Origin: Halichoerus grypus
Taxonomy: Eukaryota > Chordata > Mammalia > Carnivora > Phocidae
DNA: 64,000 nucleotides
NCBI RefSeq assembly: GCF_964656455.1
Contig: NC_135719.1
Span: 4,877,163 to 4,941,162 of the forward strand
Reading direction: 5' to 3'
Part shown: positions 25,601-35,848 of the stretch, one piece after another
Numbering within the stretch: the first letter of the stretch is position 1
Layout of the letters: every line of letters begins with the position of its first letter
Program-made: the position numbers and the translations under genes
The notes under the pieces: model-generated
The model's database searches: none
Seen by the model: only the letters and a program-made list of their open reading frames with translations
What the model was told of the DNA's origin: nothing

Positions 25601-26673
25601 CTGACCCCGGAGCCCACCCTCTTAACCATCACGCCAGAGTTACTGGCATCACACTCCTGAAAGTGGAGAGCTGCTGGTTCTCACTACTCAGCTGCCACAT
25701 GGGGCCCTTACCCTGTCAGCACATCTGCGCCTTCTGTAGACACTGGATTCAGAGTGATTCTACTAGAGATCAGGCCACCACACTGAGCAGTTCTCTCCCA
25801 CAGAGAAGTCGGTGTGCAGTACTAAGTGAAAGCTGCTTCAGTTACAGCATGAGAGATGCTGGTTTGGGGCCAGAGAGATTGGATCAGAACAAGCACCCAC
25901 GGTGTGTTTTGTGTCTTGCAAAGCTGTTTGCATGCCTCCAGTTCAAGGGAACTTCATTTCCTATATTGGAGCTAAACATACTTTTTTTTTTTTTAAGATT
26001 TTTATTTATTTTTAAGTAATTTCTACACCCAACCTGGGGCTCAAACTTACAACCCTGAGATCAAGAGTCACATGCTCCACTGACTGAGCCAGCCAGACGC
26101 CCCAAACATGCTTTTATAATACAAACTAGATCATCAGTGCTTCTGAGAAATAACACTCCCGTCTCCCACAGTTCCCAAGATGCTGCTAATGTGGTTATTC
26201 AGACTCCTCAGTCTCATTTAGTCTTTTTGTTTTTCTTTTAATTGCAATGTGCAGATTCATGTAGAAACATAAATAAGTTACCAAAAAGTATAGTTACAGG
26301 GCGCCTGGGTGGTGTAGTCAGTTAAGCACCTGATTTGGTTTCAGCTCGGGTCATGGGATCGAGCCCATGTCAGGCTCTGAGCTCAGTGGGGAGTAGGCTT
26401 GAGTTTCTCTCCCTCTCCCTTTGCCCCTCCCCCCACCATGTGCGCACATGCACACTCTCAAATAAATAAATAAATCTTTAAAAAAAAAAAAAAATCTTGC
26501 GGCGCCTGGGTGGCTCAGTCGTTAAGCGTCTGCCTTCGGCTCAGGTCATGATCCCAGGGTCCTGGGATCGAGCCCCACATCGGGCTCCCTGCTCCGCTGG
26601 AAGCCTGCTTCTCCCTCCCCCACTCCCCCTGCTTGTGTTCCCTCTCTCGCTGTGTCTCTCTCTCCCTGTCAAA

Positions 26674-26704
<31 letters not shown>

Positions 26705-27034
26705 ATCTTTTTTAAAAATTTTTTTTAAAAGTCTTTTTTCACATCTATCCTTCCCCTACCCCTTCATAAGTATTTAACTTTTTGGTTTCGGTTCTTTTAG
26801 TCTTAATGTAAAGGATGCAGGTAACATATATATGTATATACACATAAACACATTTTGTGTGTGAGGAGAGATAGTCACGCTGTTTATAACATTTTTTATC
26901 CCCAAAGTAATCACTATTTTTGCAAATCAAAGATACATCTCCATATCATCATTTTCATAGCTGTGTGCTAGTCCACAGAATGGATAGACCATATTTTTAT
27001 TTAGCCAATCTCCTATTGGTAGATGCTTTGAGTG

Positions 27035-27079
<45 letters not shown>

Positions 27080-30000
27080 CAAGTTATAATGAGCATCTTA
27101 CATACATCTCAGTGCCTCTGCCCAGTAATCATTTCTTCAGTAAATTCAAGGAAGTAGAATTACTGGGTGAAACCTCTGCATACTTTAAGGCTTTTGTTAA
27201 ATTTTGCCATACTGTTTTATTTATACTCTTACCAGTATAACAGTGTCCCTTTATGTGGATCTTGATTCTTAGGTATTTAATGCAGTTCTGTCTGCTCACT
27301 CTGGCCCCCTGTTTGGGTAGAAGATGCATCATCCCACAAAAGGGTACAGGAGCCAGGCTTTCACTCAAGTAACTTGTCTTTCTGAAGAATTTTTTTTATT
27401 CTCAAACTATATTCAATATTATTTCTAAAATCCCAACATTGAGGGGCACCTGCCTGGCTCAGTCTCAGGTTGTGAGTTTGAACCCCACGTTGGGTGTAGG
27501 AATTACTTAAAAATAAAATCTTTACAAAAATAAAATAAAATCCCAACATTGAAAATATAGGTCTTTTTGTGACCTTTAATAAAAAAAAAAAAGCAATAGC
27601 CTGGTACTCACTGAATTTAAGTAACTTTCCGTGAAGTATAAACATCTGGGACATACATAGCTACGTAGCAGGAGCACCGAATCTTACCCGTGCAAGGTTA
27701 CTTTGTCTTATACTGCCACTTTTTTTTTTTTAAGATTTTATTTATTTATTTGAAAGAGAGAGAATGAGAGAGAGAGAGAGAGCGCGCATGAGAGGGGGGA
27801 GGGTCAGAGGGAGAAGCAGACTCCCCGCTGAGCAGGGAGCCCAATGTGGGACTCGATCCCGGGACTCCAGGATCATGACCTGAGCCGAAGGCAGTTGCTT
27901 AACCAACTGAGCCACCCAGGCGCCCAATTCTTAACTTTTTAAACCATGAACAATTTGGCAGTCTGCTAAAGCCTATTGATACCTTCTAAGAATAATGTTG
28001 TTAAATATGTAAAATAGTGATAATTTGGGTTTTGTTTTTTTTTTTCTTAAAGATTTTATTTGAGAGAGAGCATGTGAGTTGGGGCAGAGGCGGGGGTGGT
28101 GCAGAGAGAGAGGGAGAAGCAGCTCCCTGCTGAGCAGGGAGCCCGATGTGGGACTCGATCTTGGGACTCCAGGATCATGACCTGAGCTGAAGGCAGCTGC
28201 TCAACCAACTGAGCCACCCACTTACCTGGACGCATAGCGGGTCGTAGCACCTCCTTTTGTGGCGATTATGTTTATAAAACACAAACTGACAATTCAAAGC
28301 CCAACTGTACCCAAACCTTAAGAATAGCTTTTCTGCAGACTGGTCTGTGACTGTGGTACAAGTGTCTTTACACAATAAAAACTTTTTTTTTTCCCAAATA
28401 GTTGCACACTAAAAAATTTTACGCTGCGGCCCAAGGCCCTAAATAAAAACAAGTTAAAACAATTTTATTGAGATATAATTCACATATATTAGATAAAATT
28501 CACCATTTAAAAGTATACGATTCAGTGGGTTTTATTATATCCACAAGGTTACCCAGCTGTCAGCACTGTCTAATTTCAGAACATATCCACACCCCAAAAA
28601 GAAAACTCCATACTCATTTGTAGTCACTGCCCATCCCCTTTTCCCTGCAGCCCCTGGCAACCACTTAGCTACTTTCTGTTTCTGTGGATTGCCTGTTCTG
28701 GACATTTTATATAAACAGAATCTCACAATATGTGCTCTTAATTTACGTCTGGCTTCTTTCACCCAGCATCGTGTCTTCGACGTTTGTTGATGTTGCAGTG
28801 TTTAATAAACACCATTTTAGAAAATGAAACTAATACTGAACCAACTAAGTATTTAATAGGGGGTGATTCTTTCTCAATTGAGGAGGTTGAAAACACAGGA
28901 GGAGCTGTTAGTGAAAGAAAAGTAGGAGCAAGAGGAGAAAAGGGTGAGAGACAGGCTGGAGGCTGGGGACAGAAAATATTAACAATGAAAAGAGATGTAG
29001 AAGGGAAGGAGTAATTGAGCTCTCTGTTGACTAAAACCAGTTTTAAGGATGAGGCTTTTAAAATTTACTTAACGTCTGAAACAGCTCATTCTGGGGTAGA
29101 AACAGTGATCGTTTTTCAGTCAGCTACCGGGGTCCAGGCTTCCCGGATCGAGGCCCCTTTGACATCTGACAAAATTATTTTCTCCAAATATCAGCAGGTA
29201 GTTCTTCCATCTGAGGCTCCTTCCTCACCAGCACCTCCCAGGGGCATGTATTCCTCTACACTCTGCCTTCTAGATGTTAACTCAGCACAGGCTGCTGTTG
29301 GAGCTGGCTTTGTGGGTGGCATGTTTGACTTCTTTAAACCTTCTTCTGCTTATTGTCAACTCTGCTTTAGCAGAGTTTCTCCAAGCAGCGTAGGAAAAAA
29401 GTGCAACTGATTTGAATTGAAGATGACTAATGGTAGCAGCATTATGTACTTGATTAGCAACCCTTTGCTGGCTCTGTCCATGGGGGGAAACAGTGAGACA
29501 AATAATTAAATCTTTTCTTTGACTTTGGACTGCCTGTCATATTATTTGCTTACATTACCCTAAAGGCCAAGTTGCTTCCATTTCTCTTATGGTGGGGCAA
29601 GGAAAAACCCACCTTAGGGGGGAAAAATATTTCCATGAATAACTCATTAACAGGCTATGTGATCACTGGGAGCTAAAGGTTCTCTGAGCATGGATACTGC
29701 GTGGAGAGAACAGTGAAGGTCTCTATCCGTGAGAATGGCTGCTGGTTGATCATCAGACCAGAATCAGCAGCCTGATACTGTTTTAGTAGAAATCACAGAT
29801 ACTTTTATAGCTTTTAGTCTGCATATTACTGTGAGGCATCTGCCTTCACCTTCTTAAATTAGATGATTTACGTTTACTGAAAGCTACTGCTTTTATGAAG
29901 ATCTGATGAGACAAAAGAAATAAGTTATTGTATTACAAAGAAAAAATACGTATTTAAAAACATAGAAAACCCCTGTCTACCATCCTAGAGCTTAGCTCTG

Positions 30001-32139
30001 CCATCCTGTAGGGACTTTTACTTCCAGGGGTTGAAACCAAAGCATGGGTCCTAGGAAGGGATGTTATTTGCCACCACCTGGCTGTTCCAGGCATGTCACT
30101 AGCTAGAACTGAGCTGGTGCTAGAGTGTGCAGAAGCATTATTTGGGCCTCACTTCCACAGATGCTCTGACTCAGTAAATGTGAGGAAGATACGGCAATCT
30201 GCACTTTTAACAGGCTATCCAAGTGATTCTGATGAAGGAGGCCTGGTTTTAGGGAGCATCAACTTACGGAATGGAATTTGGGGATGGGGAGAGGTTGGGG
30301 GGTGGGGGTGTCTGGTAATGCTGCCAGAAGGGAGAGGGGCAGACGGGGTGAGGACAGGAGACAGGAAGTAAGAGGAGTTCTTCAAAGGAAGGAAGTGCAC
30401 CAAAAGACAAAATTTCTGTTTTTCAAGCTTGCCTAAGGCTTTGATAGTGGAGGTGTTATGTGGGAGGTGATTTGTTTGTGCACCTTTGGGATGATGGTGC
30501 ACAGGTTGTGGATGCCCTGAGTAGAAGTATTTGGGCTATTTTAAAGTATGCAGAATTCAGTCTCCACCTCAGCCCAACCTCCCTCCTCTAGCACAAGGTC
30601 TAGGTCAGTATCACTGGGCCCGTTCTAGAGTCCAGTAGTAAAAGAGGAGGAGAAAGAAGAAAGTTGTGCATTTGCTAACTGCCGTTGCCTCCCACAGGGA
30701 CGGTACCCTGCCCTGCTAACGTTTCCTTTCTCCCCTGAATTCTTACGAGGTTATGGAGTGTCTTCTCTTGGGGGGAGAAGTGAAGTCCGGGAGTACATGA
30801 GATCTCCAAGGGAAGGGAGGAGAAGAGGCCTGCACATCTAGACATTCCATCAGGCGGTGTTTACTGGATGTCTACTCTGTACGGGGGTTACATCTGGCCT
30901 TGAGGAGACAGTGGGAGCAAGGCTGGCATCGTCTTTGCCCTTATGGAGCTTAGAGTCGAATAGGAGAGACAGACACTATTCCGCTAGTTGTGCAACCAAT
31001 TATGTAACAAAAAAGTGTGGTAAAGACTCCAAAGGAAATACATCAGGTCTATGAGATTATTTAACAGGTGGTTTTATCTATATCTAGTTTAAGGGGATAA
31101 ACTTTAGGGGCAAAGAGAAAGAAAGAGCTAGTGAAAAAAATAAAGGGATAGCAGCCAATAGGTAGGTGGAAAAATGGATTTGTGGTGTGTTCGAGAAGCC
31201 AAGGAGGGAAAGGATTTCAAGGGAAGTTTGTGGTCCTCAAAGTCAAATTCTGCAGAAATGAAAAGGAAGATGGGAGGTGAGACTGGTCTACTGCATACAG
31301 CGATTTAAGCTGTTCTGGAAGAAGTTTCGGGATCAGGAGAGCAAGAGCCAGATTACAGGTGGTTAACAAATGAGAGGGTGGCGAAATCTTAAGTACTGTA
31401 ATGGAGCTCTTACGCTCACTTTTTGGACTCTTAACATGAAGTACCTTGTAATGATCTGGCCGTGTTTGCGTTGTCGCCCTAGCTAGATTGACCACTCCCA
31501 GAAGGTTATGACAACAAACCCAGCCCCGAGCACTGAATCCACATGTAGCGTGAGAGTCCCCAGCTGGAGGCCCGAGATCTTAGGTCTGGTCCTGGTTCCC
31601 CTGCACCGAAACCACATACCTCAGGCACGAGCATCTCTTTCCTCATCTGTAAAATGGTATTCCTAACTTCCCTGCCACATGGAGTTGTTGGAAGGACCTA
31701 ATAGGACAGTCTGTACAAATGGACTTTGTGAGCTGAAAATCAGTTTTCTATGGAAGATACTGAGAATATTCGGTAAATGAGACTGGCTACGGAGGAAGTT
31801 CTGTGATGACCGGTTTTCTGTTTGCTTGTTTGTTTAGATTTGTTCCTTATATTGGGATTGTGACGATCCTCATGAATGACTATCCGAAATTTAAGGTAAG
31901 AGCCTATACTACATGTTTCATTAAACATGCACTCTTTTGCTCACTTTAGGAAACTATTACGTGGGTTACGGACTAATTGGTTAGTTTAGTAATTGGTCAT
32001 GGTCACAAAAGCCAGCTCATGACTGAACTCTGAGGACTTGGACACTTTTAAAAGCTTCCCTGACTTGTGTTCTGTGTCTCTTTTCTAGTATGCAGTGCTC
32101 TTCTTGCTGGGTTTATTCGTGCTGGTGCATCGTGAGTAA
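13501..32139 (+). CDS. SEC11A: SEC11A, signal peptidase complex catalytic subunit (exons 2-6; exon 1 is off the left edge)
   Basis: This is one of the two alternative catalytic subunits of the ER signal peptidase complex, which removes signal peptides from secretory and membrane proteins during translocation. Coding exons are 13501-13610, 18469-18618, 24683-24802, 31838-31895 and 32089-32139, and they join in frame to 162 residues plus stop. Adding the family's 17-residue first exon gives 179, the usual length. Residues visible: a membrane segment around 18-40 ([14 protein letters not shown]), the SGSMEPAF box with catalytic Ser56 (codon 18473-18475), His96 in IVHRVLK (codon 18593-18595) and Asp122 in GDNNAVDD (codon 24735-24737). 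The catalytic roles come from the known family and human structure. [20 protein letters not shown] and the ending LFVLVHRE match SEC11A, not the paralogue SEC11C. The start codon and promoter lie to the left of the window. NMB follows 10 kb downstream on the same strand. Confidence 0.97.
13620..15587. other. SEC11A intron 2, mostly unassigned
   Basis: No exon is recognised. A small direct duplication (TTTCTACAAAACG twice, 13816-13842) is the only local structure noted. Confidence 0.5.
15588..15806 (-). repeat. CAN-SINE, antisense
   Basis: CACTGCCCACTGTT at 15574 and CACTGCACACTGTT after the head complement form the target duplication. Confidence 0.94.
15880..16230 (+). mobile_element. L2 LINE fragment, sense
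   Basis: The + strand reads [10 protein letters not shown], a pattern of the RT thumb region of L2/CR1 LINEs, and then LLISCLGCC near 16180-16200. This is degenerate coding relic, not a gene. Confidence 0.6.
16650..16865 (+). repeat. MIR element
   Basis: CTAAGCCTCAATCTCCTTG, GGATAATAAGAGTATCTAC and CAGTAAGTGCTCAATAAA are core and tail of a near-complete MIR. Confidence 0.85.
16924..17125 (-). repeat. CAN-SINE, antisense
   Basis: TGATATAATTTTC before and TGATACAATTTTC after form the target duplication. Confidence 0.96.
17370..17560 (-). mobile_element. MER5-like hAT-Charlie fragment with an internal 32-base duplication
   Basis: GGAGTCACCTGGGGTC and CAGGTGATTCTAACAAG are the conserved outer parts of MER5-type elements. 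The left part occurs twice, starting at 17370 and at 17402, with three mismatches. Orientation is uncertain because these elements are near-palindromic. Confidence 0.6.
17561..18468. other. SEC11A intron 2 right end, nothing recognised
   Basis: Unique-looking AT-rich DNA ends in the exon 3 polypyrimidine tract (TTCTTCTCTCCCTCCTAG). Confidence 0.5.
18469..18618 (+). CDS. SEC11A: SEC11A coding exon 3 (catalytic Ser56 and His96)
   Basis: The acceptor CTCCCTCCTAG ends at 18468 and the donor GTATGT starts at 18619. The exon holds both the serine nucleophile ([11 protein letters not shown]) and the histidine general base ([12 protein letters not shown]). It ends with two bases of Lys104. Confidence 0.97.
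19048..19155 (-). repeat. CAN-SINE, short form, antisense
   Basis: AAATTCCAAAGAAAA is duplicated at 19033-19047 and 19155-19169. The body has TCTACACCCAACATGGGACT. Confidence 0.93.
19205..19350 (+). repeat. MIR element, diverged
   Basis: AATTTCACCTCTCTGGGTCT and CTCCTTATCTGCAAAT match the MIR core loosely. Confidence 0.6.
19647..19830 (-). repeat. CAN-SINE, antisense
   Basis: TCAACTGTTGCTTT at 19633-19646 and 19831-19844 is a perfect target duplication. Confidence 0.97.
19845..21372. other. SEC11A intron 3, nothing firm
   Basis: AT-rich DNA, possibly with old LINE remains at 20870-21060 (too diverged to assign). No exon is seen. Confidence 0.45.
21384..21603 (-). repeat. CAN-SINE, antisense
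   Basis: TCGATGGTGTT at 21373-21383 and 21604-21614 is a perfect target duplication. Confidence 0.97.
21615..22354. other. SEC11A intron 3, nothing recognised
   Basis: No exon or known repeat was identified. Confidence 0.45.
22355..22454 (-). repeat. CAN-SINE, antisense, lacking its tRNA-like head
   Basis: The tail half is present (AAGATTTTATTATTTGTCAG to CCCCGCTGAG), and the sequence then breaks to unrelated DNA. It matches the copy at 23390 over 96 bases without a difference. Confidence 0.93.
22460..23389. other. SEC11A intron 3, nothing recognised
   Basis: Moderate GC at 22460-22860, then AT-rich. Open frames on both strands overlap one another and have no recognisable domain. Confidence 0.45.
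23390..23579 (-). repeat. CAN-SINE, antisense, full length
   Basis: It contains the unusual AAGATTTTATTATTTGTCAG tail (a 4-base loss) and GGCAGGCAAAGGG body shared with the broken copy at 22355. It ends GAGCCACCCAGGCATCTC. Confidence 0.95.
23612..23730 (+). repeat. CAN-SINE, short form, sense, with TAGA-rich tail
   Basis: GGGGTGCCTGGCTGGCTTAA runs to GTTGGCCTACTTAAAAATAA, followed by (TAGA)3. Confidence 0.85.
23740..24530 (-). mobile_element. Old L1 (L1ME-like) 3' part, antisense
   Basis: GAGGTATACAAAACCGTATA, ATTATTTGGATCAGATCC and ATTCCCAATTGTGTCATAA match the same kind of antisense L1 as at 11990. The right end is uncertain. Confidence 0.55.
24683..24802 (+). CDS. SEC11A: SEC11A coding exon 4 (catalytic Asp122)
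   Basis: The acceptor TTTTAAG ends at 24682 and the donor GTAAGT starts at 24803. It encodes [20 protein letters not shown] and continues to VGRARG. QNGH at the start separates SEC11A from SEC11C, which has a different residue set here. Confidence 0.97.
24803..25434. other. SEC11A intron 4 left end, nothing recognised
   Basis: No exon or repeat was identified. Confidence 0.45.
25435..25630 (-). repeat. MIR element, near full length
   Basis: TTACTATGTGCCAGAGACC, CTACAGATGAGGAAAC and CTCTTAACCATCACGCC mark tail, core and tRNA-like head in antisense order. Confidence 0.9.
25981..26103 (-). repeat. CAN-SINE, short form, antisense
   Basis: AAACATACTTT before and AAACATGCTTT after are the target duplication. 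Confidence 0.93.
26299..26494 (+). repeat. CAN-SINE, sense
   Basis: GGGCGCCTGGGTGGTGTAGT runs to AAATAAATAAATAAATCTTT and an A-run. The next SINE has landed in its tail. Confidence 0.95.
26500..26712 (+). repeat. CAN-SINE, sense, inserted at the tail of the previous copy
   Basis: GGCGCCTGGGTGGCTCAGTC is close to the arctoid full-length form. The tail contains a (TAAA)9-type run that is probably polymorphic. Confidence 0.96.
26740..27200 (-). mobile_element. Old L1 3' part, antisense, with (TG)n inside
   Basis: GGATAGACCATATTTTTATT, TAGCCAATCTCCTATTGG and GAATTACTGGGTGAAA are typical of antisense old L1 3' ends. The dinucleotide repeat splits it. Confidence 0.6.
27035..27077. repeat. (TG)21 microsatellite
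   Basis: This is an uninterrupted run of about 42 bases. Confidence 0.97.
27443..27537 (+). repeat. CAN-SINE, short form, sense
   Basis: AAATCCCAACATTGA at 27428-27442 and 27538-27552 is a perfect 15-base target duplication. Confidence 0.96.
27719..27925 (-). repeat. CAN-SINE, antisense
   Basis: It runs from a T-run and AAGATTTTATTTATTTATTT to GAGCCACCCAGGCGCCC. A (GA)n tract near 27761-27782 is expanded. Confidence 0.95.
28038..28222 (-). repeat. CAN-SINE, antisense, head slightly truncated
   Basis: It ends GAGCCACCCACTTACC, missing the last head bases. Confidence 0.92.
28459..28800 (-). mobile_element. L1M-type 3' end, antisense
   Basis: TTTTATTGAGATATAATTCA, AAGTATACGATTCAGTGG and GCAGCCCCTGGCAACC are diagnostic of this L1 3' region. 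Confidence 0.85.
28800..31560. other. SEC11A intron 4 right half, mostly unassigned
   Basis: It carries no exon. A possible old repeat at 30850-31010 (TGTCTACTCTGTACGGG) is too diverged to name. The longest open frame, 131 codons at 29015-29410 (+), has no recognisable domain. Confidence 0.45.
31565..31735 (+). repeat. MIR element
   Basis: CTTTCCTCATCTGTAAAATG is the core. It ends about 100 bases before SEC11A exon 5. Confidence 0.85.
31838..31895 (+). CDS. SEC11A: SEC11A coding exon 5
   Basis: This is a 58-base exon with acceptor TTGTTTAG ending at 31837 and donor GTAAGA at 31896. It encodes [19 protein letters not shown], the C-terminal part of the luminal domain. Confidence 0.96.
32089..32139 (+). 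CDS. SEC11A: SEC11A terminal coding exon 6
   Basis: The acceptor CTTTTCTAG ends at 32088. The exon encodes [16 protein letters not shown] and a TAA stop at 32137-32139. The hydrophobic stretch [13 protein letters not shown] is the C-terminal helix near the membrane. Confidence 0.97.
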   Translation, partial: YAVLFLLGLFVLVHRE

Positions 32140-32615
32140 GAAGTCTGCCTTGCTGTTCCTGGAAGATGCCGTACTTTTCGTTCCTGAATGTTTGGTTAGA
32201 TATTGGTCTGTGATTGGTGGAGTGCAGAATGCACATGTTGGCGCTTCTCGGTAGCAGCGGTTTGCATTAGTTTCTGTTTCCACACCAGGGTACGTGTGGG
32301 CGGGTGCACAGGCACCATGGCGCGCACTCAAGGGGACTCTCAATCACAGGATTTCATACGTTGTCATTGTCACACTTTCACATTTTTGTACATCAGTGAA
32401 TTTTTTATATTAAAAGGTTGAGCCAAAGCCCCCAGTGTTTGTATTTTGAAGCCAAGCTTCACTTCTAAAGTGCCTACAGAGTTCTGTAAATGAAAATGCA
32501 ACTCTGCACGAGTTTGAAACTGTCATTCCTCCGTATAAGATGGGAATGGCATATCCTGAGGTGGTCGTAAGTCTTAACTTTTCAAATTTTAAATAAAAGA
32601 CTTTGCATATTGAAC
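32140..32615 (+). other. SEC11A: SEC11A 3' untranslated region
   Basis: The stretch from the stop codon to just after the first canonical poly(A) signal is about 475 bases. No repeat is recognised in it. The 3' limit is inferred from the signal position, not seen directly. Confidence 0.7.
32592..32597 (+). terminator. SEC11A: Poly(A) signal of SEC11A
   Basis: AATAAA lies 453 bases past the SEC11A stop and is the first canonical hexamer downstream. It is followed by T/GT-rich sequence around 32620-32640 (TTGTGTTTGTC), as expected for a cleavage region. Confidence 0.75.
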
Positions 32616-35098
32616 CCCTTATTCCTGACTTGTGTTTGTCGGGAAAGCTTTGCCTTCCTCTGCTGGTTCTTAGCACCCTTGGGGAAGATAAAGGCTTTGA
32701 TGTGAGCAGTCCTTCAGCTAAGAAGGTAGTCCTCATACTAACAACTGGTTTTTGTTTGTTTGTTTGTTTTTGTGGAGCAAAAGTGGCCATTGGCGTTCAT
32801 AGGAAATCTCTTAGCCATAAAATTGATTCTTCACTAGGGTGTGACTCAGATGTGTAGAAACACAGTGTTGCTGAAAGGTTCAGAAAGTCTCACTGGGCTG
32901 CGAAGGCTCCTCTCCTTCTCTGCACTTGAGACACTCGCAGCCCTTTCTACACGTTGGCAGTGTGCTTCAGCCTCTGGAGGAAGCAGGAGAAAGGTGCCGG
33001 AGGGCAAGCGTGCTACTTGTTTTTTTAAAACTCTCATTTGCCTGAGCCTGTTCTCTTAAGTGCCTGGCTTCACTTTTCTCTCGTGCAGACTTAGAGAAGG
33101 CAAGGTTTAAAGTAGTGAATGCAAAGCCCAGTTGTGTCTTTCTTCCTCTCATATTGAGGCAGTTAGGGAAAGGGCCAGTGTAGGGTAAGCCAGTGTGTTT
33201 TAAGTACAAAATACTCTTAATTCTTTTTGTTCTCTTCTTGTATTAATGTGAAATCTGAAAGTAAGCAAATTTTCTGTGTTGGGCTAAATGAGCAGTTTCT
33301 ATTATTTGTTCAGCTGAGGTGGATCAGCTGAAGTGGAAATCAGTCCACACTTTAATGTTAATGGAATCAGCATTAAAAGATGGAGACAATTTACAACTAA
33401 GAACAGTTAATCTTCCAAAGCTCTCCCATATAGAGAATAGTGCCATCCAAAATCCGTTAACTAGGCTTTAGTCTTTAAACTCTGGATGTGGGCTCTGAAT
33501 GATCTCAACCGAGTAGGACACTTGGCACATCAGGGCTAGCAGGTGCTTCTTTGAACCTGCCAGTGAGGCTTGTATTGTACTTACATTTTCTCATGAGCCA
33601 CAGAGAGTGTGGAAGCAGTCCCCCATGCATAGAATGGCAGAAAATTGCTACTCTCCCCATGTTTTTCCTCCTAATCACCTGCAGAGGATGGGGTTAACCG
33701 CTTGGCCTAACCATCGTCGCTCTGTTTTTGCAGCAGCCTTTCTGGGACTGCTTTGGAGAAGTCGTGTGCTTTGCTGCCCGGTGTTGGGATCCTGGGGTTC
33801 TTTGTGATCCTAGGTCGCCTGAGTTGTACTTGTATCCTCGGCCATCCAGATTTCTCCTCCGTATACACTTAAAACATTAAATATTTTCCTCATTTGTGTA
33901 TTTTCACACCCAGTTTTGTTTTTCCTCCTTTGCTGGATGCTCTCGTTGGAAGCAATAGCTAAATTTTTCTGAGAAGTAATCAAATCATTCAGAAGTATTT
34001 GAATTACTCTCTTAGCCAAAAATAAAGATTATTTTGGGAGAGAGGTTTTATGTTGTCAATTTTTATATTGTCTGGTTTAGTGCTCAAATCTAAGACTTAA
34101 GCTGGGCAATTTTTTATTAGTAAATGTAAAGCGTTTTAGAGAATGTAAGACACGCTAGAGTTGTTCGATTTGGGTTGTAATGGAATCATGAGCTCTCTGA
34201 GATTTGGCTGGGCCGGTGGGAAGTTGGGAAGGCTTGCCCACTGTGAGTGTCGGGGATCAAAGAAGATGAGGACTGATAACACTTCAAGTGAGAATTTGAT
34301 CATGGCGTTTTCTCTGGGCTGTGAGTCCTCCGCTGTCATCACTCCCAATGAGTAAGTCTCTTTGAGTTGTTTGCAAACGTCTGTCCTCACTTCTAGTCCC
34401 TGTCTCTCTCTTCCCTCCAAACACTTCTACTTGTTGTCCTGTTTGCAGTGAAGCTCGTAGCAGTTGCTGCAAACGAACCCTCCAGATTTCACCTTTTCTT
34501 TGAAGGAGTATTCACCTAGATTTTTTCAGTTTCCCAGCATATTTAGCCACTTACAAGCCCTACATTTACCCCTGTCATTCCATTTCTCATGGCCATCTCC
34601 TGACTCCAGAAACAAAGTCAGTGGTTCCCTTTGCTGGGGTGACTGTATGTCTCCATTTCCCTGCAGCAGGCCAGTCTGTGCCTGTTCGAGATCAGTTCCA
34701 CTTGTTAATTAGTTTTAGGACCCCATTTGCTTTCAGAAGTGTCTCTTTTTGGACCATAAATGTTGTGTTGACCTTGTATCACCCCATGGGAAGTTCGGAC
34801 TTTGAACTCAGCCAGCAGTAAGCACTCTGGTGGTAAACTGCTGTATCTTCACTTACATTATCTTACACTCTCGTTTCTACTTGTGTGAGTCTCACTTTCT
34901 ACGAAGAGTAACTGTCCTTCCTCCACCTCTCAGCATTTGCGGCCTTACGCTATTTGTGTAAGTTTGTGGATATGGCCTCAAGTTCCCCCATCAAATGGCA
35001 AGCCCCTCCTATGCAGGGGCCCTGCTTTATAGGCACCATACTCTATTGTCCCAGCATGTACTACATGTTCTGTATAATCATGCAGTGGAACCAGAAGC
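32616..35098. other. Intergenic DNA after SEC11A, nothing recognised
   Basis: There is no coding exon with similarity to a known protein and no clear repeat family. Open frames are at most 126 codons and overlap on opposite strands. Confidence 0.45.
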
Positions 35099-35115
35099 AG
35101 TAACTTAGGGTGGCA

Positions 35116-35300
35116 TTTTTTTTTTTTTTAAAGATTTTACTTATTTGAGAGAGAAAGAGAGCACGAGCACGGGGAGAGGCAGGGGGAGAAGCAGACTCCC
35201 TGCCGAGCAGGGAGCCCCACACAGGGCTCGATCCCAGGACCCTGAGATCGTGACCTGAGCCGAAGGCAGACGCTTAACGACTGAGCCTTCCAGGCACCCC
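35116..35300 (-). repeat. CAN-SINE, antisense
   Basis: AGTAACTTAGGGTGGCA at 35099-35115 and AGTAACTTAGGGTAGCA at 35301-35317 are the target duplication, with one difference. Confidence 0.97.
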
Positions 35301-35629
35301 AGTAACTTAGGGTAGCATAATTGTTGAGCTGTTATTCTGGGGCAGAACAAATGAATCATTCAAGTGATTTGCACTTTCCGGTTATTTAGTAAGTACATTA
35401 TCTTGGTCTTTCCAAATTTGAATTTGAAAACTTTCTCTCCCTGTGGTTCCATTTAAACAGTGTGTTCCCTTTCTAGAATTTTTTGTGTTAATCCTGTCTT
35501 CTTCCTTTTTATCTGTGTCCTCGGACTCTTCCTGCCTTCTCTTTTTCAGTGGGAGAAGTATTGGTGTTTGTCACTTTTCTTGGGGAGTCCCAGGTTTCTC
35601 AGAGAACCTAGGCTTAAAATAAAGGCTCT

Positions 35630-35836
35630 TTAGGGCGCCTGGGTGGCTCAGTTGGTTAAGCGTCCAACTCTTGATTTCGGCTCAGGTCATGATCTCAGCG
35701 TCGTGGGATCGAGCCCTGCATTGGACTCAGCAGGGAGTCTGCTGGAGATTCTCTCTCTCTCCCTCCCCCCACTCGCTCACTCTCTGTCTTTATCTCGCTC
35801 TCAAATAAGTAAATAAATATTAAAAAAAAAAAAAAG
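35630..35836 (+). repeat. CAN-SINE, sense
   Basis: AATAAAGGCTCT at 35618-35629 and 35837-35848 is a perfect target duplication. Confidence 0.97.
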
Positions 35837-35848
35837 AATAAAGGCTCT

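Noticed and set aside
3823..27077. CRISPR-like arrays or other prokaryotic-type repeats
   Set aside because: The regular repeats seen are dinucleotide microsatellites and dispersed SINEs. There are no spacers of constant length, and the genome is eukaryotic.
29015..29410. 131-codon + strand frame in SEC11A intron 4
   Set aside because: There is no recognisable domain, codon pattern or splice partner, and the GC and composition match the surrounding intron.
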